From: Pseudomonas sp. IPO3778
GTDB taxonomy: Bacteria; Pseudomonadota; Gammaproteobacteria; Pseudomonadales; Pseudomonadaceae
Direction of reading: 5' to 3'
Assembly (NCBI RefSeq): GCF_013386825.1
Contig: NZ_JACARC010000027.1
Span: 154,788 to 218,787, forward strand
DNA length: 64,000 nt
Shown here: positions 18,992 through 27,902 of the stretch, piece by piece
Position numbering within the stretch: position 1 is the first letter of the stretch
Layout of the letters: each line of letters begins with the position of its first letter
The notes under the pieces: generated by a model
What the model was told of the DNA's origin: nothing
Seen by the model: only the letters and a program-made list of their open reading frames with translations
Databases searched by the model: none
Position numbers and translations under genes: made by a program

Positions 18992-19924
18992 ATGAACCTT
19001 GATCCATTCAATGGCTTGACCGAATTTCTCGCCGTCGCCGAACTGAAGAGCTTCACCCAGGCCGCCGCACGCCTTGGGGTTACGCCGACGGCCGTCAGCC
19101 ACGCAATAAAAACCCTGGAGACGCGCACGGGCGTGGTGTTGTTCCAGCGCACCACACGGCGGGTGGCGCTGACCGAAGCCGGGATGACGCTTTACGCCCG
19201 CTTGCGCCCCGCCGCCGGGGAAATCGACGACGCCCTGGCAGCCCTCAGCGGCTACCGTGACCGGCCCATGGGCACCCTGCGCCTCACAGTGCCGCGCCTG
19301 TCCGGCAAGCTGCTGATCGAGCCATTGATCCCACGCTTTCGCGAGGCATTTCCGGATGTAGTGCTGGATATTTCCCTGGATGATGCTGCCGTGGATCTGG
19401 TGACCCAGGGCTTCGATGCCGGGATTCGGCTGGGGGAATCCATCGACAAAGACATGGTCGCCGTGCGCCTCACGCCGGACTTGAACTGGTCGGTGGTGGG
19501 TGCTCCCGCCTACTTCGCCAAGGCTGGCACCCCGGCGACGCCCGAGGCGCTGACCGGCCATCAAACCATCGGCTATCGCTTCCTCACCGCCGGCACCGCG
19601 CACCGTTGGGAATTCGCGCGGGCGGGCCGAGTGTTCACGGTCGGCGTTCAGGGCGGGCTGATCGTCAATGATCGCAACCTGATGATCGCCGCCGCCCGGG
19701 CCGGCCAGGGCCTGGCCTATGTGAGTGACTTTGAGGTGGTGGATGACCTGGCATCGGGCGCCCTGGTGCAGGTCCTGCAATCTTTTGTGCCACCCAGCAG
19801 CGGGCTGTACCTGTATTTTCCCTCCCGTACCCAGAACCAGCCGAAACTGCGGGCCTTTATCGATTTGGCGACCGCCTGGGTCGCCTCGAGACCGCCCGGG
19901 ATCCAGGCCGCCCGTTCCTGGTAG
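18992..19924 (+). CDS. LysR family transcriptional regulator
   Basis: 310-aa regulator with the N-terminal LysR winged helix (FLAVAELKSFTQAAARLGVTPTAVS) and a periplasmic-binding-like effector domain (GYRDRPMGTLRLTVPR onward). It diverges from the SDR gene. The last residues (about PPGIQAARSW) are read from DNA that begins to match a fecR gene in another frame at 19909, so the natural C-terminus may have been changed by a junction there. The core effector domain is complete, so the protein is probably functional. Confidence 0.9.
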   Translation: MNLDPFNGLTEFLAVAELKSFTQAAARLGVTPTAVSHAIKTLETRTGVVLFQRTTRRVALTEAGMTLYARLRPAAGEIDDALAALSGYRDRPMGTLRLTVPRLSGKLLIEPLIPRFREAFPDVVLDISLDDAAVDLVTQGFDAGIRLGESIDKDMVAVRLTPDLNWSVVGAPAYFAKAGTPATPEALTGHQTIGYRFLTAGTAHRWEFARAGRVFTVGVQGGLIVNDRNLMIAAARAGQGLAYVSDFEVVDDLASGALVQVLQSFVPPSSGLYLYFPSRTQNQPKLRAFIDLATAWVASRPPGIQAARSW

Positions 19925-20175
19925 ACACCGAACAGGGCCGCCTGCGGGCGCTGGGCACCCGGTTCAGCGTGTTGCAGGACGGCGACAGCACGCTGCTCAA
20001 TGTGTTTGAAGGGTGAGTCGAAGTGCGCACCGCCGCGAGCCATCAGGTGCAAATCACCGAGGCCGGGCAACAAGTGTTTTTCACCCGTGACGGGTTCACT
20101 GCCCGCTTACCGGCGTCCGCCACCCGCGAAGCCTGGGGCCGTGGCGTGTTGCTGGCGGACAACCTCCCGCTATAA
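19909..20175 (+). pseudogene. fecR fragment (sigma-regulator / iron-signal transducer) with internal stop
   Basis: Read from 19909, the frame gives RPFLVDTEQGRLRALGTRFSV, then LLNVFEG, a TGA at 20014-20016, then VEVRTAASHQVQITEAGQQ and AWGRGVLLADNLPL before a TAA. This is the periplasmic FecR domain (GRVRALGTRF and VFEGAVE are hallmark segments), cut at both ends and broken by a nonsense codon. FecR relays a siderophore signal from a TonB receptor to an ECF sigma factor. A receptor plug fragment 2.4 kb downstream suggests both are halves of one former fecIR-receptor locus. Confidence 0.8.
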
Positions 20176-20224
20176 GACTAGCGAACGAAAAACCTTGGAA
20201 GAAACTTAGTATAGGCAGACCGAA

Positions 20225-20350
20225 ATGGTACGAACTCGAAAAGTCGAACGCGATTTAAACACGGATGAAAACTTTGAATTTAACTACATCAAGGACAATA
20301 GCCCTGTAAGTGGGATTGTTCTTAAAGAAAACTCCTACATACACCTATAA
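20225..20350 (+). CDS. Small hypothetical ORF in AT-rich DNA
   Basis: A 41-codon open frame from ATG 20225, charged and AT-rich (VRTRKVERDLNTDENFEFNY). No clear ribosome site. It may be a real small gene or a scrap of a toxin gene, as it lies at the left edge of the toxin-immunity island. Nothing recognisable follows in 20351-20491. Confidence 0.2.
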   Translation: MVRTRKVERDLNTDENFEFNYIKDNSPVSGIVLKENSYIHL

Positions 20351-20491
20351 CTTTCAAAAACAAAACAACATCAAAAAAAGACTCGGTGCCATTGGGTAAC
20401 TGTATAAAACGACTAGCCTATCAATCCACTCCTTATCTTATCTGCCGTATCTATTGATTTATCACTCCATTATTCCCCATACTCCGACGAG

Positions 20492-20858
20492 GTGATGATA
20501 AACACATTATCAGGGATAAAGGCTGAAACGCGTAAAGGGGCGATAGGCTCACAAGAAACACCTGCCCCAGCGCCGTCACCTCGCTCTGATACTCATTCTC
20601 CAAGGGGTCTTAAACCGAGGAGATCATACGAGAATCCTGGGAATCTGATTTCAACACAAACCAAGTCTGAGATGTCCGGGTCGCAGATTAATCGCCTCAC
20701 GAAAGATATGGAAAAAAAATGGCTTCGATCCAAATCATCCCGTTGATGTCTGGAGGAATCCCGGCACGGAGCGACTGGAAACTCAGGACGGACACCATCG
20801 GGCGGCGGCAGCAAAAAAAGCGGGTATTGAAAAGATTCCGGTCGACATTTGGGAGTGA
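20492..20858 (+). pseudogene. ParB/sulfiredoxin-like polymorphic toxin tip, frameshifted in an A8 tract
   Basis: The first frame (from 20492) is low-complexity linker, then SGSQINRLTKDMEK. At the run of eight A residues, 20712-20719, the frame is lost. Reading on as though there were seven A gives NGFDPNHPVDVWRN, then DGHHRAAAAKKAGIEKIPV and DIWE with a TGA at 20856-20858. The DG-HR-AAA-AG-IPV pattern is that of ParB/sulfiredoxin-fold domains found at the C-terminus of some polymorphic toxins. The gene lacks any delivery domain. A candidate immunity gene starts 5 bases after the restored stop. Confidence 0.6.
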
Positions 20859-20862
20859 TGTA

Positions 20863-21189
20863 ATGACTAAAAAATATAAAGCTGCGTTTATAGTCCCTAT
20901 CCGGGCCAGCAGGATGCTCGGAGAGGATGGTTGGGAGTTTGAAAGCTCTGTGCGTCTATCAAAAAATATTGGCGATGACTTAATAGAAACCCTGAGGCTT
21001 ACGTTTCTAGAAGAGTATTCCGGGATAAGGAAATATGCAGGCGAAGGCATAGGGATGTCTATAGTGTTCGACGATAACCAAGAGGTGGAAATGATTTATT
21101 TTCAGTTGTCGGACGGGGCATTAGCATCGCTGTCCGAGATATGCCAACGCATTGATGTCTCGTCTGAGGCAGAGATTTTCGTGCCTTGA
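20863..21189 (+). CDS. Hypothetical protein, candidate immunity protein
   Basis: Not recognised by family. The 108-aa product (MTKKYKAAFIVPI...) is acidic, soluble and without signal peptide. It begins 5 bases after the restored stop of the ParB-like toxin tip, the position of a cognate immunity gene, and has the small AT-rich character of such genes. The ATG at 20863 was chosen; upstream in-frame codons read through the toxin tip in a third frame. Function as immunity is inference from position. Confidence 0.6.
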   Translation: MTKKYKAAFIVPIRASRMLGEDGWEFESSVRLSKNIGDDLIETLRLTFLEEYSGIRKYAGEGIGMSIVFDDNQEVEMIYFQLSDGALASLSEICQRIDVSSEAEIFVP

Positions 21190-21273
21190 AAAAGCCAATA
21201 TTTTTGGCTGACTCTAAAGGGTATAAGCTGCGCGGAATGAATTACCGGGTCGCTGACATTGGGTAGGTGTCGT

Positions 21274-21854
21274 TTGGACAAGGTATTTTCTAGATTCCTA
21301 AAAAGTTTGGTGGCCCAGTTGATCGTCAGGAAGTGCCAGCGTCGAGTATCGAGCGTTATAGGGGGAAACTGCCCAATCAGCTTCTGGAATATTGGGCTGA
21401 GCACGGCTGGTGCGGATACGGTGATGGAATTTTCTGGATAGTTAATCCTCAAGAGCACGAAGGAGTAGTTGCATCTTGGCTTGAAGGGACAATCCTTGAA
21501 GAACGTGACACGTACCACTTAATTGCTCCAGCCACACGAGCCAGAAAGGATTTACAAGATAAATTACAAGGACGGTTTAACGAAGAGTTTTTACAAACTC
21601 TGACCCCCAAAGATGCGAGAGTAGAGAGTCTAAAAAAAGCTAAAGAAACGATGTCAAACCTTGCTGGCCTGCATAACCCCGACTTGAGCGCTGGCGGCAA
21701 GGACATTATTGCAGACTTTGGTGACAGACAGGTGAATTCAAGCATTGGTCCACAGTGGAAAAATAAAATAGAAAACCTGAAAAGTGTAGCTGAAAACATA
21801 TCAAAACCAATGAGAGAATCAACCTTCCTCAATGTAAGGCTCCATAAGTATTAA
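21274..21854 (+). pseudogene. Chimera: GAD-like immunity N-terminus joined to a Tde1/Ntox15-like HxxD nuclease tip
   Basis: From TTG 21274 the DNA parallels the start of the intact immunity gene at 21867 (LDKVFSRFLK, then GPVDRQEVPASSIERYRGKLPNQ). One A is missing in the A tract at 21300-21304, so the frame shifts; an uninterrupted frame runs from GTG 21333. Similarity to the immunity gene stops at YHLIA (about 21527). The remaining 109 codons are different: a helical linker, then LHNPDLSAGGKDII (HNPD at 21672-21683) and VNSSIGPQWK, which resemble the Ntox15/Toxin_43 DNase domain of Agrobacterium Tde1. The result is half immunity protein, half toxin. Confidence 0.65.
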
Positions 21855-21866
21855 AGGTGATGAATA

Positions 21867-22484
21867 ATGGATGAAGTATTTTCAATTTTTTTAGAAGAGT
21901 TCGGCAATATCATTGACCGACAGGAAGTGCCACCGTCAAGTATCGAGCGATATAAAGGCAAATTGCCCAATCAACTTTTTGAGTATTGGGCTGAACATGG
22001 CTGGTGCGGTTACGGCGATGGCATCTTCTGGTTAGTGAACCCGCAAGAGTACGAGGGGGTGATAGGGGCTTGGCTTGAAGGAACGAAATTTGAAGCCTTT
22101 GATACCTACCATCTGATTGCCCGTAGTGCCTTTGGCGATCTGTATCTTTGGGGTGAAAAAACGGGGGCGTCCCTTAAAATAACTAGTATCCTTTCTCGCT
22201 ATACAACACATTCATCTATATATACAGGGGAGCAAATGGACAAAGGGCTCCGCTCTTTTCTACTATCCAGAAATTTTGACTCTAACGATTATGGCGATCT
22301 GTTCAAACCAGCGAAGAGAAAGCTGGGGGTTTTGCGTCATGACGAGATGTATGGCTTTGTTCCAGCGTTTATGTTGGGCGGGTCAGACACCCTTGGTCAT
22401 CTTGAAAAAGTAAAAGCAGTGGAGCATTTGATACTGCTTTCACAGATTACAGAGCTTCAGCCTTACAGTTTTTCAGACCTTTAA
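21867..22484 (+). CDS. Tdi1-like immunity protein (GAD-like + DUF1851)
   Basis: 205-aa soluble protein with an N-terminal GAD-like domain (about residues 5-110, KLPNQLFEYWAEHGWCGYGDGIFW) and a C-terminal DUF1851 domain (MYGFVPAFMLGGSDTLGHLEKV). This architecture is that of Tdi1, which neutralises the Tde1 DNase of type VI secretion systems. It starts 12 bases after the toxin-tip chimera, in the usual toxin-then-immunity order. It has AAAGG about 10 bases before the ATG. The gene appears intact and could protect the cell although no complete toxin is left here. Confidence 0.8.
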   Translation: MDEVFSIFLEEFGNIIDRQEVPPSSIERYKGKLPNQLFEYWAEHGWCGYGDGIFWLVNPQEYEGVIGAWLEGTKFEAFDTYHLIARSAFGDLYLWGEKTGASLKITSILSRYTTHSSIYTGEQMDKGLRSFLLSRNFDSNDYGDLFKPAKRKLGVLRHDEMYGFVPAFMLGGSDTLGHLEKVKAVEHLILLSQITELQPYSFSDL

Positions 22485-22561
22485 GACAAGGGTATCAATA
22501 CCAACTCGCAAGGGAGGTGGTGACTTATCTGGCATGATGGGTAAATTGACGAATGTACTTT

Positions 22562-22681
22562 GTTATGGTCATCACCCGCCAGCAAATGGACGACCAAGGT
22601 TCCAACAGCATCGCCGACACCCTGCGCCGCGCGCCCGGTGTGAGCGTGCAGAACTACGACAGCGAACGCTGGGAGTTTCCA
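22562..22681 (+). pseudogene. TonB-dependent siderophore receptor plug fragment
   Basis: About 40 codons read VMVITRQQMDDQG, then SIADTLRRAPGVSVQNYDSERWEF. This matches the plug domain of TonB-dependent siderophore receptors (TVITRQ-MDDQ, L-APGV-V-NYDSER). Both ends are cut and no barrel domain follows. The rest of 22485-22875 shows no gene. With the fecR fragment upstream it brackets the toxin-immunity island. Confidence 0.75.
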
Positions 22682-22875
22682 GCCCCTGCAATTGGCGACC
22701 CGCTGGGACTTTTGAGTGAGCCACGGCAACGCCGTCGTGGCCCCCACCACGGCGGTTGATTGAAACTACACGGCATCAGGAAGGTACCTCTTTTGTCGCC
22801 CCCCAGGGGCGCGGGACGATGCAGGTTCTGGCCGCGCGAAGACTCTCGGGCGGCCTCACACCGAGCACGACTGCC

Positions 22876-25800
22876 ATGGATGACCAGCCTTTCCTTTCCC
22901 ATATGCTCAAAAGCATATCCCCTTCAGCCCTCAATCTGATCCGGCGCGAAGCCTTGCGCCTGAAAGACGACGAGGTATTGCTCGCCGAGTTGATCGCCGG
23001 GTTGTCGACACTTGTCGAACAACGCGCTGCGGCGTCCGCCGAAGCCCCCAGGATTCAGGTTCCGGATTACACGATGCTGGGACAATGGTCAGCGATTTAC
23101 TGCAAGGCGCTCCATCGCCCCGCGTTCGTCAACTGGGCCGCCAGCGAACATCTGCAACTGAGCAGCCTGACGCTGCGCCACGGCACACTGCAAGCCAATG
23201 CAAACACCAACGGCGCCTCAACCTTGAAGACCTTCGTACTGAGCAACGACTCAGGTTGGTGGGAAGTCAGCGCGCCGCTCATTGATGCCGCCAGCGTGAT
23301 CGACACCGGCAACGTCGGTTTACCCTATTTGCCGGAGCTCACCGACCATCATCACCGCGAACTGCCGCTGGCCCTGGTACTGCCTTTTTATGGCTACCCC
23401 GTGCCCGGCAATCACTTCCAGGCCCAGGTGATCCTGGACGAAATCATCGCCCTGGAGACGTTACCGAGCATTGATGACAGCGGCCGGATCAAGTCCACCC
23501 TGCGCGATAAACTGGCCGGGGAATACCAGGACCATCAAACATTGCTGACGACGCTGGAAAACTGGCTGGCCGAACCGGCTGAAGCGTTCGACTGGTTGCA
23601 GGTATACAGCCGACGCCTGGTGCTGGACACCGGTTCAATGCTCTCGATTACCCTCAAGAGCGCCGCACAACTGTTGACGGCGGTGACGCAAGAGGCCGAG
23701 TTTCTCAGCCTCAACCCTATCGACCCGACGTTTCCCCGGTCTTATGTCTATTCCCTGGCGGACCACGCCATCGTTTCAGGCGAGCTCGGCCACAAAGTGA
23801 TGACGGTGCCCATCGACCGCTCCACGGATTCCGCGCTGAACCGGCAGTGGGACGAGCTGAATCGCCTTTCTACGTTGTTGCAGATGGACATCGTGCTGGA
23901 TGCCTCCCTCAGCCTCGCGGCGCTGATGAGCGCCTACGGGTATCCACGCCCCATAACGCTCCTTGAAGTCAGGGCCCTGGTCGATCAATTGCGCCAGCGA
24001 CCACACCCCTCCTTTCCCTATGTCAACGAAGTGGCGTACTCGGTCGTTGCCGCAGGCAAACATCAAAAATACGTAGCGGTACTTAACGACCGCTACACCC
24101 TGCAACAGGGCCTCCACTCTACGCTCCCCGGCCCGTTGAACGACAGGGCCTTTGATATACCCCTGAACCTGGACCCTGATTCCCCCTTCTGTGAACTGGT
24201 GAACAAAGGTACCCGGCAGTTGCTGGACATACTTCAAGACCCGGCGTTTCAGGAGGCACGAACCGAACACCGCGTCGACACCGGGCACCGCGTCGTGGTG
24301 ACCGCCAGCGGGCGAATCATTGCGTATGGCGCCGAGGGCAAGCCCACGACCCTGGCAGTCCGGCTCAAGCAGATCACAACCGGCAGCCAGCGCGGTTTGC
24401 TGATTGGGTTGGCCAGACAGTCCGGCGGTGAGGTCAGCAGCGACGGACGAGTCAGCCTGCGACAGATGCTCAACCTGTACAAAGTCCTGATTCCGGACAG
24501 CATCGACAACGTGCGCGTTACCGCTCGCCTGCTGGCCATTCCCGCTCTCAAGGCCCCTACCCACGGCAACTACTGGACTGCCCTGCAAGTCATGCCGCTT
24601 CAGCCAAGCCAGCGACGACAAATCCTCCAGGCGCTCGCGACCTTCCTGCCGAACCCGTACGTCACGCTGTTTGATTACCTGGGCGAGGGCATCGTCGGCG
24701 AAAAAACCAAAGACACCGTGCGCGCCGAAGCCGACCTGTTGCTGGGCCAGTTGCTGGCATCGCCCCGCGCGCAGCTACTCGCGACCACCCTGTCACACAA
24801 CGTGGCCTGGTACGGCGAGCACGCCAGCGCGGCCAACACCCGAGCCAGTCGCAGCGCGCTGGTACTTGCCGCATTGATCCTGAGTGTCGACCCGCAGGCC
24901 GGGATAAAGCGCGCCCACGTCCTGACCTACGACCTGACGGATCAATACAACTGGGGGTTGAGCTTCAGCGAGGTTCGACGCGTGGTGGAGGCGATGGTGC
25001 AGATAAAGGTCAACCGGTCGAATCTCGTGCCGCTGGCCACGCACCTGCTGCTGGCCGGGGTGGCACCAGAGTTCCTGGTGCGGGGCATTCCCGAGCAGAT
25101 GCCTTACATGAGTTCGCACACCTGGGTGCATTTCAAACAATACGTCGACGTGCTGGAGCAGGACACACCAGGCGCTTCGCGGGCCATGACCTTCAATGAT
25201 TTCATCAGCCTGATTTACCTCATTCCCCCGGCCAGGCGCGTGCGCCGGGGCAATGTCCCGATTGTCGACTGGGCGGTGGCCAACGGTGTTTTGCCCAAGA
25301 GCGAAAAGGCCCGCAGCTCCGGCGAGACAAACCGTGCAATTGCGGCACTAAATGAGCAAATCGGCCTGTTGCACAGCACAGCCGACATCATCAGCGCACC
25401 TGAAATCAGCCTGCGGGAGGCGGCTCTGCAGGACTTGCGCAAGGTGTACCCCAACAGCCAGCACCTCGAAGACCTCATCTGGATGTGGACACCCGATGAC
25501 CGCACGCCACAACCGTCCTCGACGGACCGCATCGTGATCGGCAGAGCCTTTTCACTGGTCGAACTGCACATGGCCGGTCGGCTGGATAGGACCTCGGAAA
25601 ATTGGCATTCAAGCAATCCAGCCATCACCTGGGCAGCACTGGCACAGGGTTTTTCCCAACTGGCCGACCTGCCGACGGTGTTTGGCACCATGTTCGACAC
25701 CCGGGTCGCAGCCTTGCATGGCGCCCATGTCCTGGCGACCCGGTATTGGCTTTCGCAACTGACCCAACCCAGCCGAGAAGCACTGGAATATGGCCGCCTG

Positions 25801-26301
25801 GAATTCTTCCGGCTTTATCCGCCCCCCCTCCCGGCTGTGGTCGGCAGCGATACTCCGGAAACAGTCGGCCGGTTTGGCACTCTGGTGTGCTGTCACTACC
25901 TGGGAGATGTGCGCTTCTATGAGTTTTTCCCCAAGCCCATGCTGATCATTCCTCGCAACGATCTGACGCTGGAGGCGCTGCAGGCCGGCACCGGCCCGGG
26001 GTTCGATTGGGAGGCCTACAACATTGGACTGACACCGACTGTGGCCCGCCGAGCCGGACTGGTTGCCGAAAGTTTTGCACGCCTCCCCAGGGTGTATGGC
26101 GACAACCCGCAGGTGCCCTGCACCTTCACGTCGGCCAGAAGCCTGGAGATTGCATCGACCCTTGTTGCCAAGCAACTGATGCAGGGTAGCGCCGAGCTGA
26201 GCCTGTCGGCGAAGCGGGTGGCGTCCCTGGCCACGGCCATCAGTGGCCGTGACCCATGGTCGGAGTTTCTCTCCCGGTTGGTGCCGCAACACATCAAATG
26301 A
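22876..26301 (+). CDS. Large toxin-like protein, probably the N-terminal part of a giant Pseudomonas toxin
   Basis: 1141-aa protein, GC-rich, without signal peptide. I do not recognise a catalytic domain. Its style (SNDSGWWEVSAPLI, FDIPLNL, VRFYEFFPKPMLIIPRNDL, FDWEAYNIGLTP) and its last segment DPWSEFLSRLVP resemble the long N-terminal and middle regions of multi-thousand-residue Pseudomonas toxins, in which a DPW-EFL-LVP motif is followed by the effector part. Here the frame stops eight residues or so after that point, so the C-terminal toxin may be missing. The start is uncertain: ATG 22876 is the best fit, but the frame is open 40 codons further upstream. The family assignment is from memory. 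Confidence 0.6.
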   Translation: MDDQPFLSHMLKSISPSALNLIRREALRLKDDEVLLAELIAGLSTLVEQRAAASAEAPRIQVPDYTMLGQWSAIYCKALHRPAFVNWAASEHLQLSSLTLRHGTLQANANTNGASTLKTFVLSNDSGWWEVSAPLIDAASVIDTGNVGLPYLPELTDHHHRELPLALVLPFYGYPVPGNHFQAQVILDEIIALETLPSIDDSGRIKSTLRDKLAGEYQDHQTLLTTLENWLAEPAEAFDWLQVYSRRLVLDTGSMLSITLKSAAQLLTAVTQEAEFLSLNPIDPTFPRSYVYSLADHAIVSGELGHKVMTVPIDRSTDSALNRQWDELNRLSTLLQMDIVLDASLSLAALMSAYGYPRPITLLEVRALVDQLRQRPHPSFPYVNEVAYSVVAAGKHQKYVAVLNDRYTLQQGLHSTLPGPLNDRAFDIPLNLDPDSPFCELVNKGTRQLLDILQDPAFQEARTEHRVDTGHRVVVTASGRIIAYGAEGKPTTLAVRLKQITTGSQRGLLIGLARQSGGEVSSDGRVSLRQMLNLYKVLIPDSIDNVRVTARLLAIPALKAPTHGNYWTALQVMPLQPSQRRQILQALATFLPNPYVTLFDYLGEGIVGEKTKDTVRAEADLLLGQLLASPRAQLLATTLSHNVAWYGEHASAANTRASRSALVLAALILSVDPQAGIKRAHVLTYDLTDQYNWGLSFSEVRRVVEAMVQIKVNRSNLVPLATHLLLAGVAPEFLVRGIPEQMPYMSSHTWVHFKQYVDVLEQDTPGASRAMTFNDFISLIYLIPPARRVRRGNVPIVDWAVANGVLPKSEKARSSGETNRAIAALNEQIGLLHSTADIISAPEISLREAALQDLRKVYPNSQHLEDLIWMWTPDDRTPQPSSTDRIVIGRAFSLVELHMAGRLDRTSENWHSSNPAITWAALAQGFSQLADLPTVFGTMFDTRVAALHGAHVLATRYWLSQLTQPSREALEYGRLEFFRLYPPPLPAVVGSDTPETVGRFGTLVCCHYLGDVRFYEFFPKPMLIIPRNDLTLEALQAGTGPGFDWEAYNIGLTPTVARRAGLVAESFARLPRVYGDNPQVPCTFTSARSLEIASTLVAKQLMQGSAELSLSAKRVASLATAISGRDPWSEFLSRLVPQHIK

Positions 26302-26386
26302 TCACGTGCGGGGGCAGCCCTGGCGCACATTCTGTGCAATCATCGTCCACGTCGTGCCCCGCGCATGCTTCTGTAAACGGTCGATC

Positions 26387-27211
26387 ATGGCACTGAACCC
26401 GCAACGTACTGCCCCCGCTTTCTGGCGCGACGAACACCTGCCGTTTATCGAGGCGCGCACCATCGCCGACGGGCGCAAGGTCTGCTACACCCGCCACTCC
26501 CACGAGCATTTCTCCATCGGGGCGATCACGGCGGGGCGCAGTTTGTATATTCATGGCGCGTCCACCTTCCAGATCAGCGCCGGCACCGTGGTGCTGATGA
26601 ACCCTGGCGATGTCCACGCCTGCAACCCCCTGTACGATCAGCCCTGGTCGTACCACATGCTGTACATCGACACGGCCTGGCTGACGGACCTGCAGCACCA
26701 GTTGGGCTTCAGTACCGAGCTGGGTTTTCGCCCGTTTACGGCCACGCATACCCGCGACGTCGTGCTGTATAGCAGCTTGATCGAGCTGTATGAGGTATTG
26801 GTGGACGCGCAGGCCGAGCACCTGCACAAGCAAAGCGCGGTGGTGAGTTTTTTCACCGAGGTGCAGCAACGGCTCAACCCGCCCACAACACGGGTGCGCG
26901 AGGTGAATCACAAGCTGGAACGGGCCGCCGAGTACATTCGTGAACACTGCACCGAGGCCTTGAAGCTGGAGGACATTTGCCTGGCCGCCGAACTGTCGCC
27001 GTCGTACCTGATCCGGGCATTCAAGCAGTATTACGGCATGACGCCCCATGCCTTCCTGGTCAACCGGCGCGTCCAGTTTGCCCGTACCCAGTTGCGCAAT
27101 GGCGAGCTGATTGCCGACGTGGCACTGGCCGCCGGGTTTGCCGACCAGGCGCACTTCCAGCGCACGTTCAAACAGCACCTGGCCGCCACGCCCGGGCAAT
27201 ACCGCGGCTGA
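26387..27211 (+). CDS. AraC family transcriptional regulator
   Basis: 274-aa regulator: an N-terminal cupin-like AraC ligand domain (HSHEHFSIGAITAGRSLYIH) and a C-terminal double helix-turn-helix (DICLAAELSPSYLIRAFKQYYGMTPH and DVALAAGFADQAHFQRTFKQH). The ATG at 26387 gives the standard N-terminus. It converges on a LysE-type exporter gene with one base between the stops; such AraC-LysE pairs are common, so it may control the exporter. The inducer is unknown. Confidence 0.92.
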   Translation: MALNPQRTAPAFWRDEHLPFIEARTIADGRKVCYTRHSHEHFSIGAITAGRSLYIHGASTFQISAGTVVLMNPGDVHACNPLYDQPWSYHMLYIDTAWLTDLQHQLGFSTELGFRPFTATHTRDVVLYSSLIELYEVLVDAQAEHLHKQSAVVSFFTEVQQRLNPPTTRVREVNHKLERAAEYIREHCTEALKLEDICLAAELSPSYLIRAFKQYYGMTPHAFLVNRRVQFARTQLRNGELIADVALAAGFADQAHFQRTFKQHLAATPGQYRG

Positions 27212-27212
27212 C

Positions 27213-27800
27213 TCAGGCCAGCAGCAAATACCCCACGCTGGCCACCAGCAACGCAGCCATCGAGCGATTGAACAGGCGCACGCCCTGAGGGTTGCTCAGG
27301 TAGCGCCGCAGGAAGGTCCCGGCGTAAACCCAGCACGCCACCGACAGGTAGCAGATCACCAGGTAAATCGCCGCAAACAGCCAGACCTGCTGCGGATCGC
27401 CATCGGCCACGAACAACCCCATGCCCGCCACGCACGCCAGCCAGGCCTTGGGGTTAAGCCACTGCATGATCGCCCCATAGAGCATCGACGGCGCCGTGGC
27501 CGTGCCGTCAGCCTCCAGGCGCCCGTCGTCCACCGCCAGTTTCCAGGCCATATACAACAGAAACGCCACCCCGCCCCATTGAATCAACTGGGTCAGCAGC
27601 GGCCAGCGCACCAGCACCTCGTGCAGTCCCAACCCGATCAGCACCAGCAGCAAGGTGAACCCCAGTGCGGCCCCGGCCACATGCTTCTGGCTGGCGGCAA
27701 ACCCGAAGCGCGCCCCGGAACTGATGGCCACCACATTCACCGGTCCCGGCGTGATGGACGTGGCCAGGGCGAAGGCAGCCATGGAAATGATCAAGCTCAT
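27213..27800 (-). CDS. LysE family translocator (amino-acid exporter)
   Basis: 195-aa inner-membrane protein with about six hydrophobic segments. The N-terminal ITPGPVNVVAISSGARFGF motif and the mid-protein QWLNPKAWLACVAG segment identify the LysE/RhtB superfamily, which exports amino acids or similar small molecules by proton exchange. It is convergent with the AraC regulator gene. The exact substrate cannot be read from sequence. Confidence 0.92.
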   Translation of the reverse strand: MSLIISMAAFALATSITPGPVNVVAISSGARFGFAASQKHVAGAALGFTLLLVLIGLGLHEVLVRWPLLTQLIQWGGVAFLLYMAWKLAVDDGRLEADGTATAPSMLYGAIMQWLNPKAWLACVAGMGLFVADGDPQQVWLFAAIYLVICYLSVACWVYAGTFLRRYLSNPQGVRLFNRSMAALLVASVGYLLLA

Positions 27801-27902
27801 TGCAGTTCCTTTTTGTTGTGCAGGTATGAGCTGAACCTTAAGGGGAAGAGTGACCCAGGTATTGAAGAAAATGCCCCTGGCCAGAACGTGTTTTGGGTCT
27901 GG

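Noticed and set aside
20176..22560. A prophage or integrative element carrying the toxin-immunity genes.
   Set aside because: No integrase, transposase, tRNA or terminal direct repeat was found around the AT-rich stretch; recombination or deletion is a simpler explanation.
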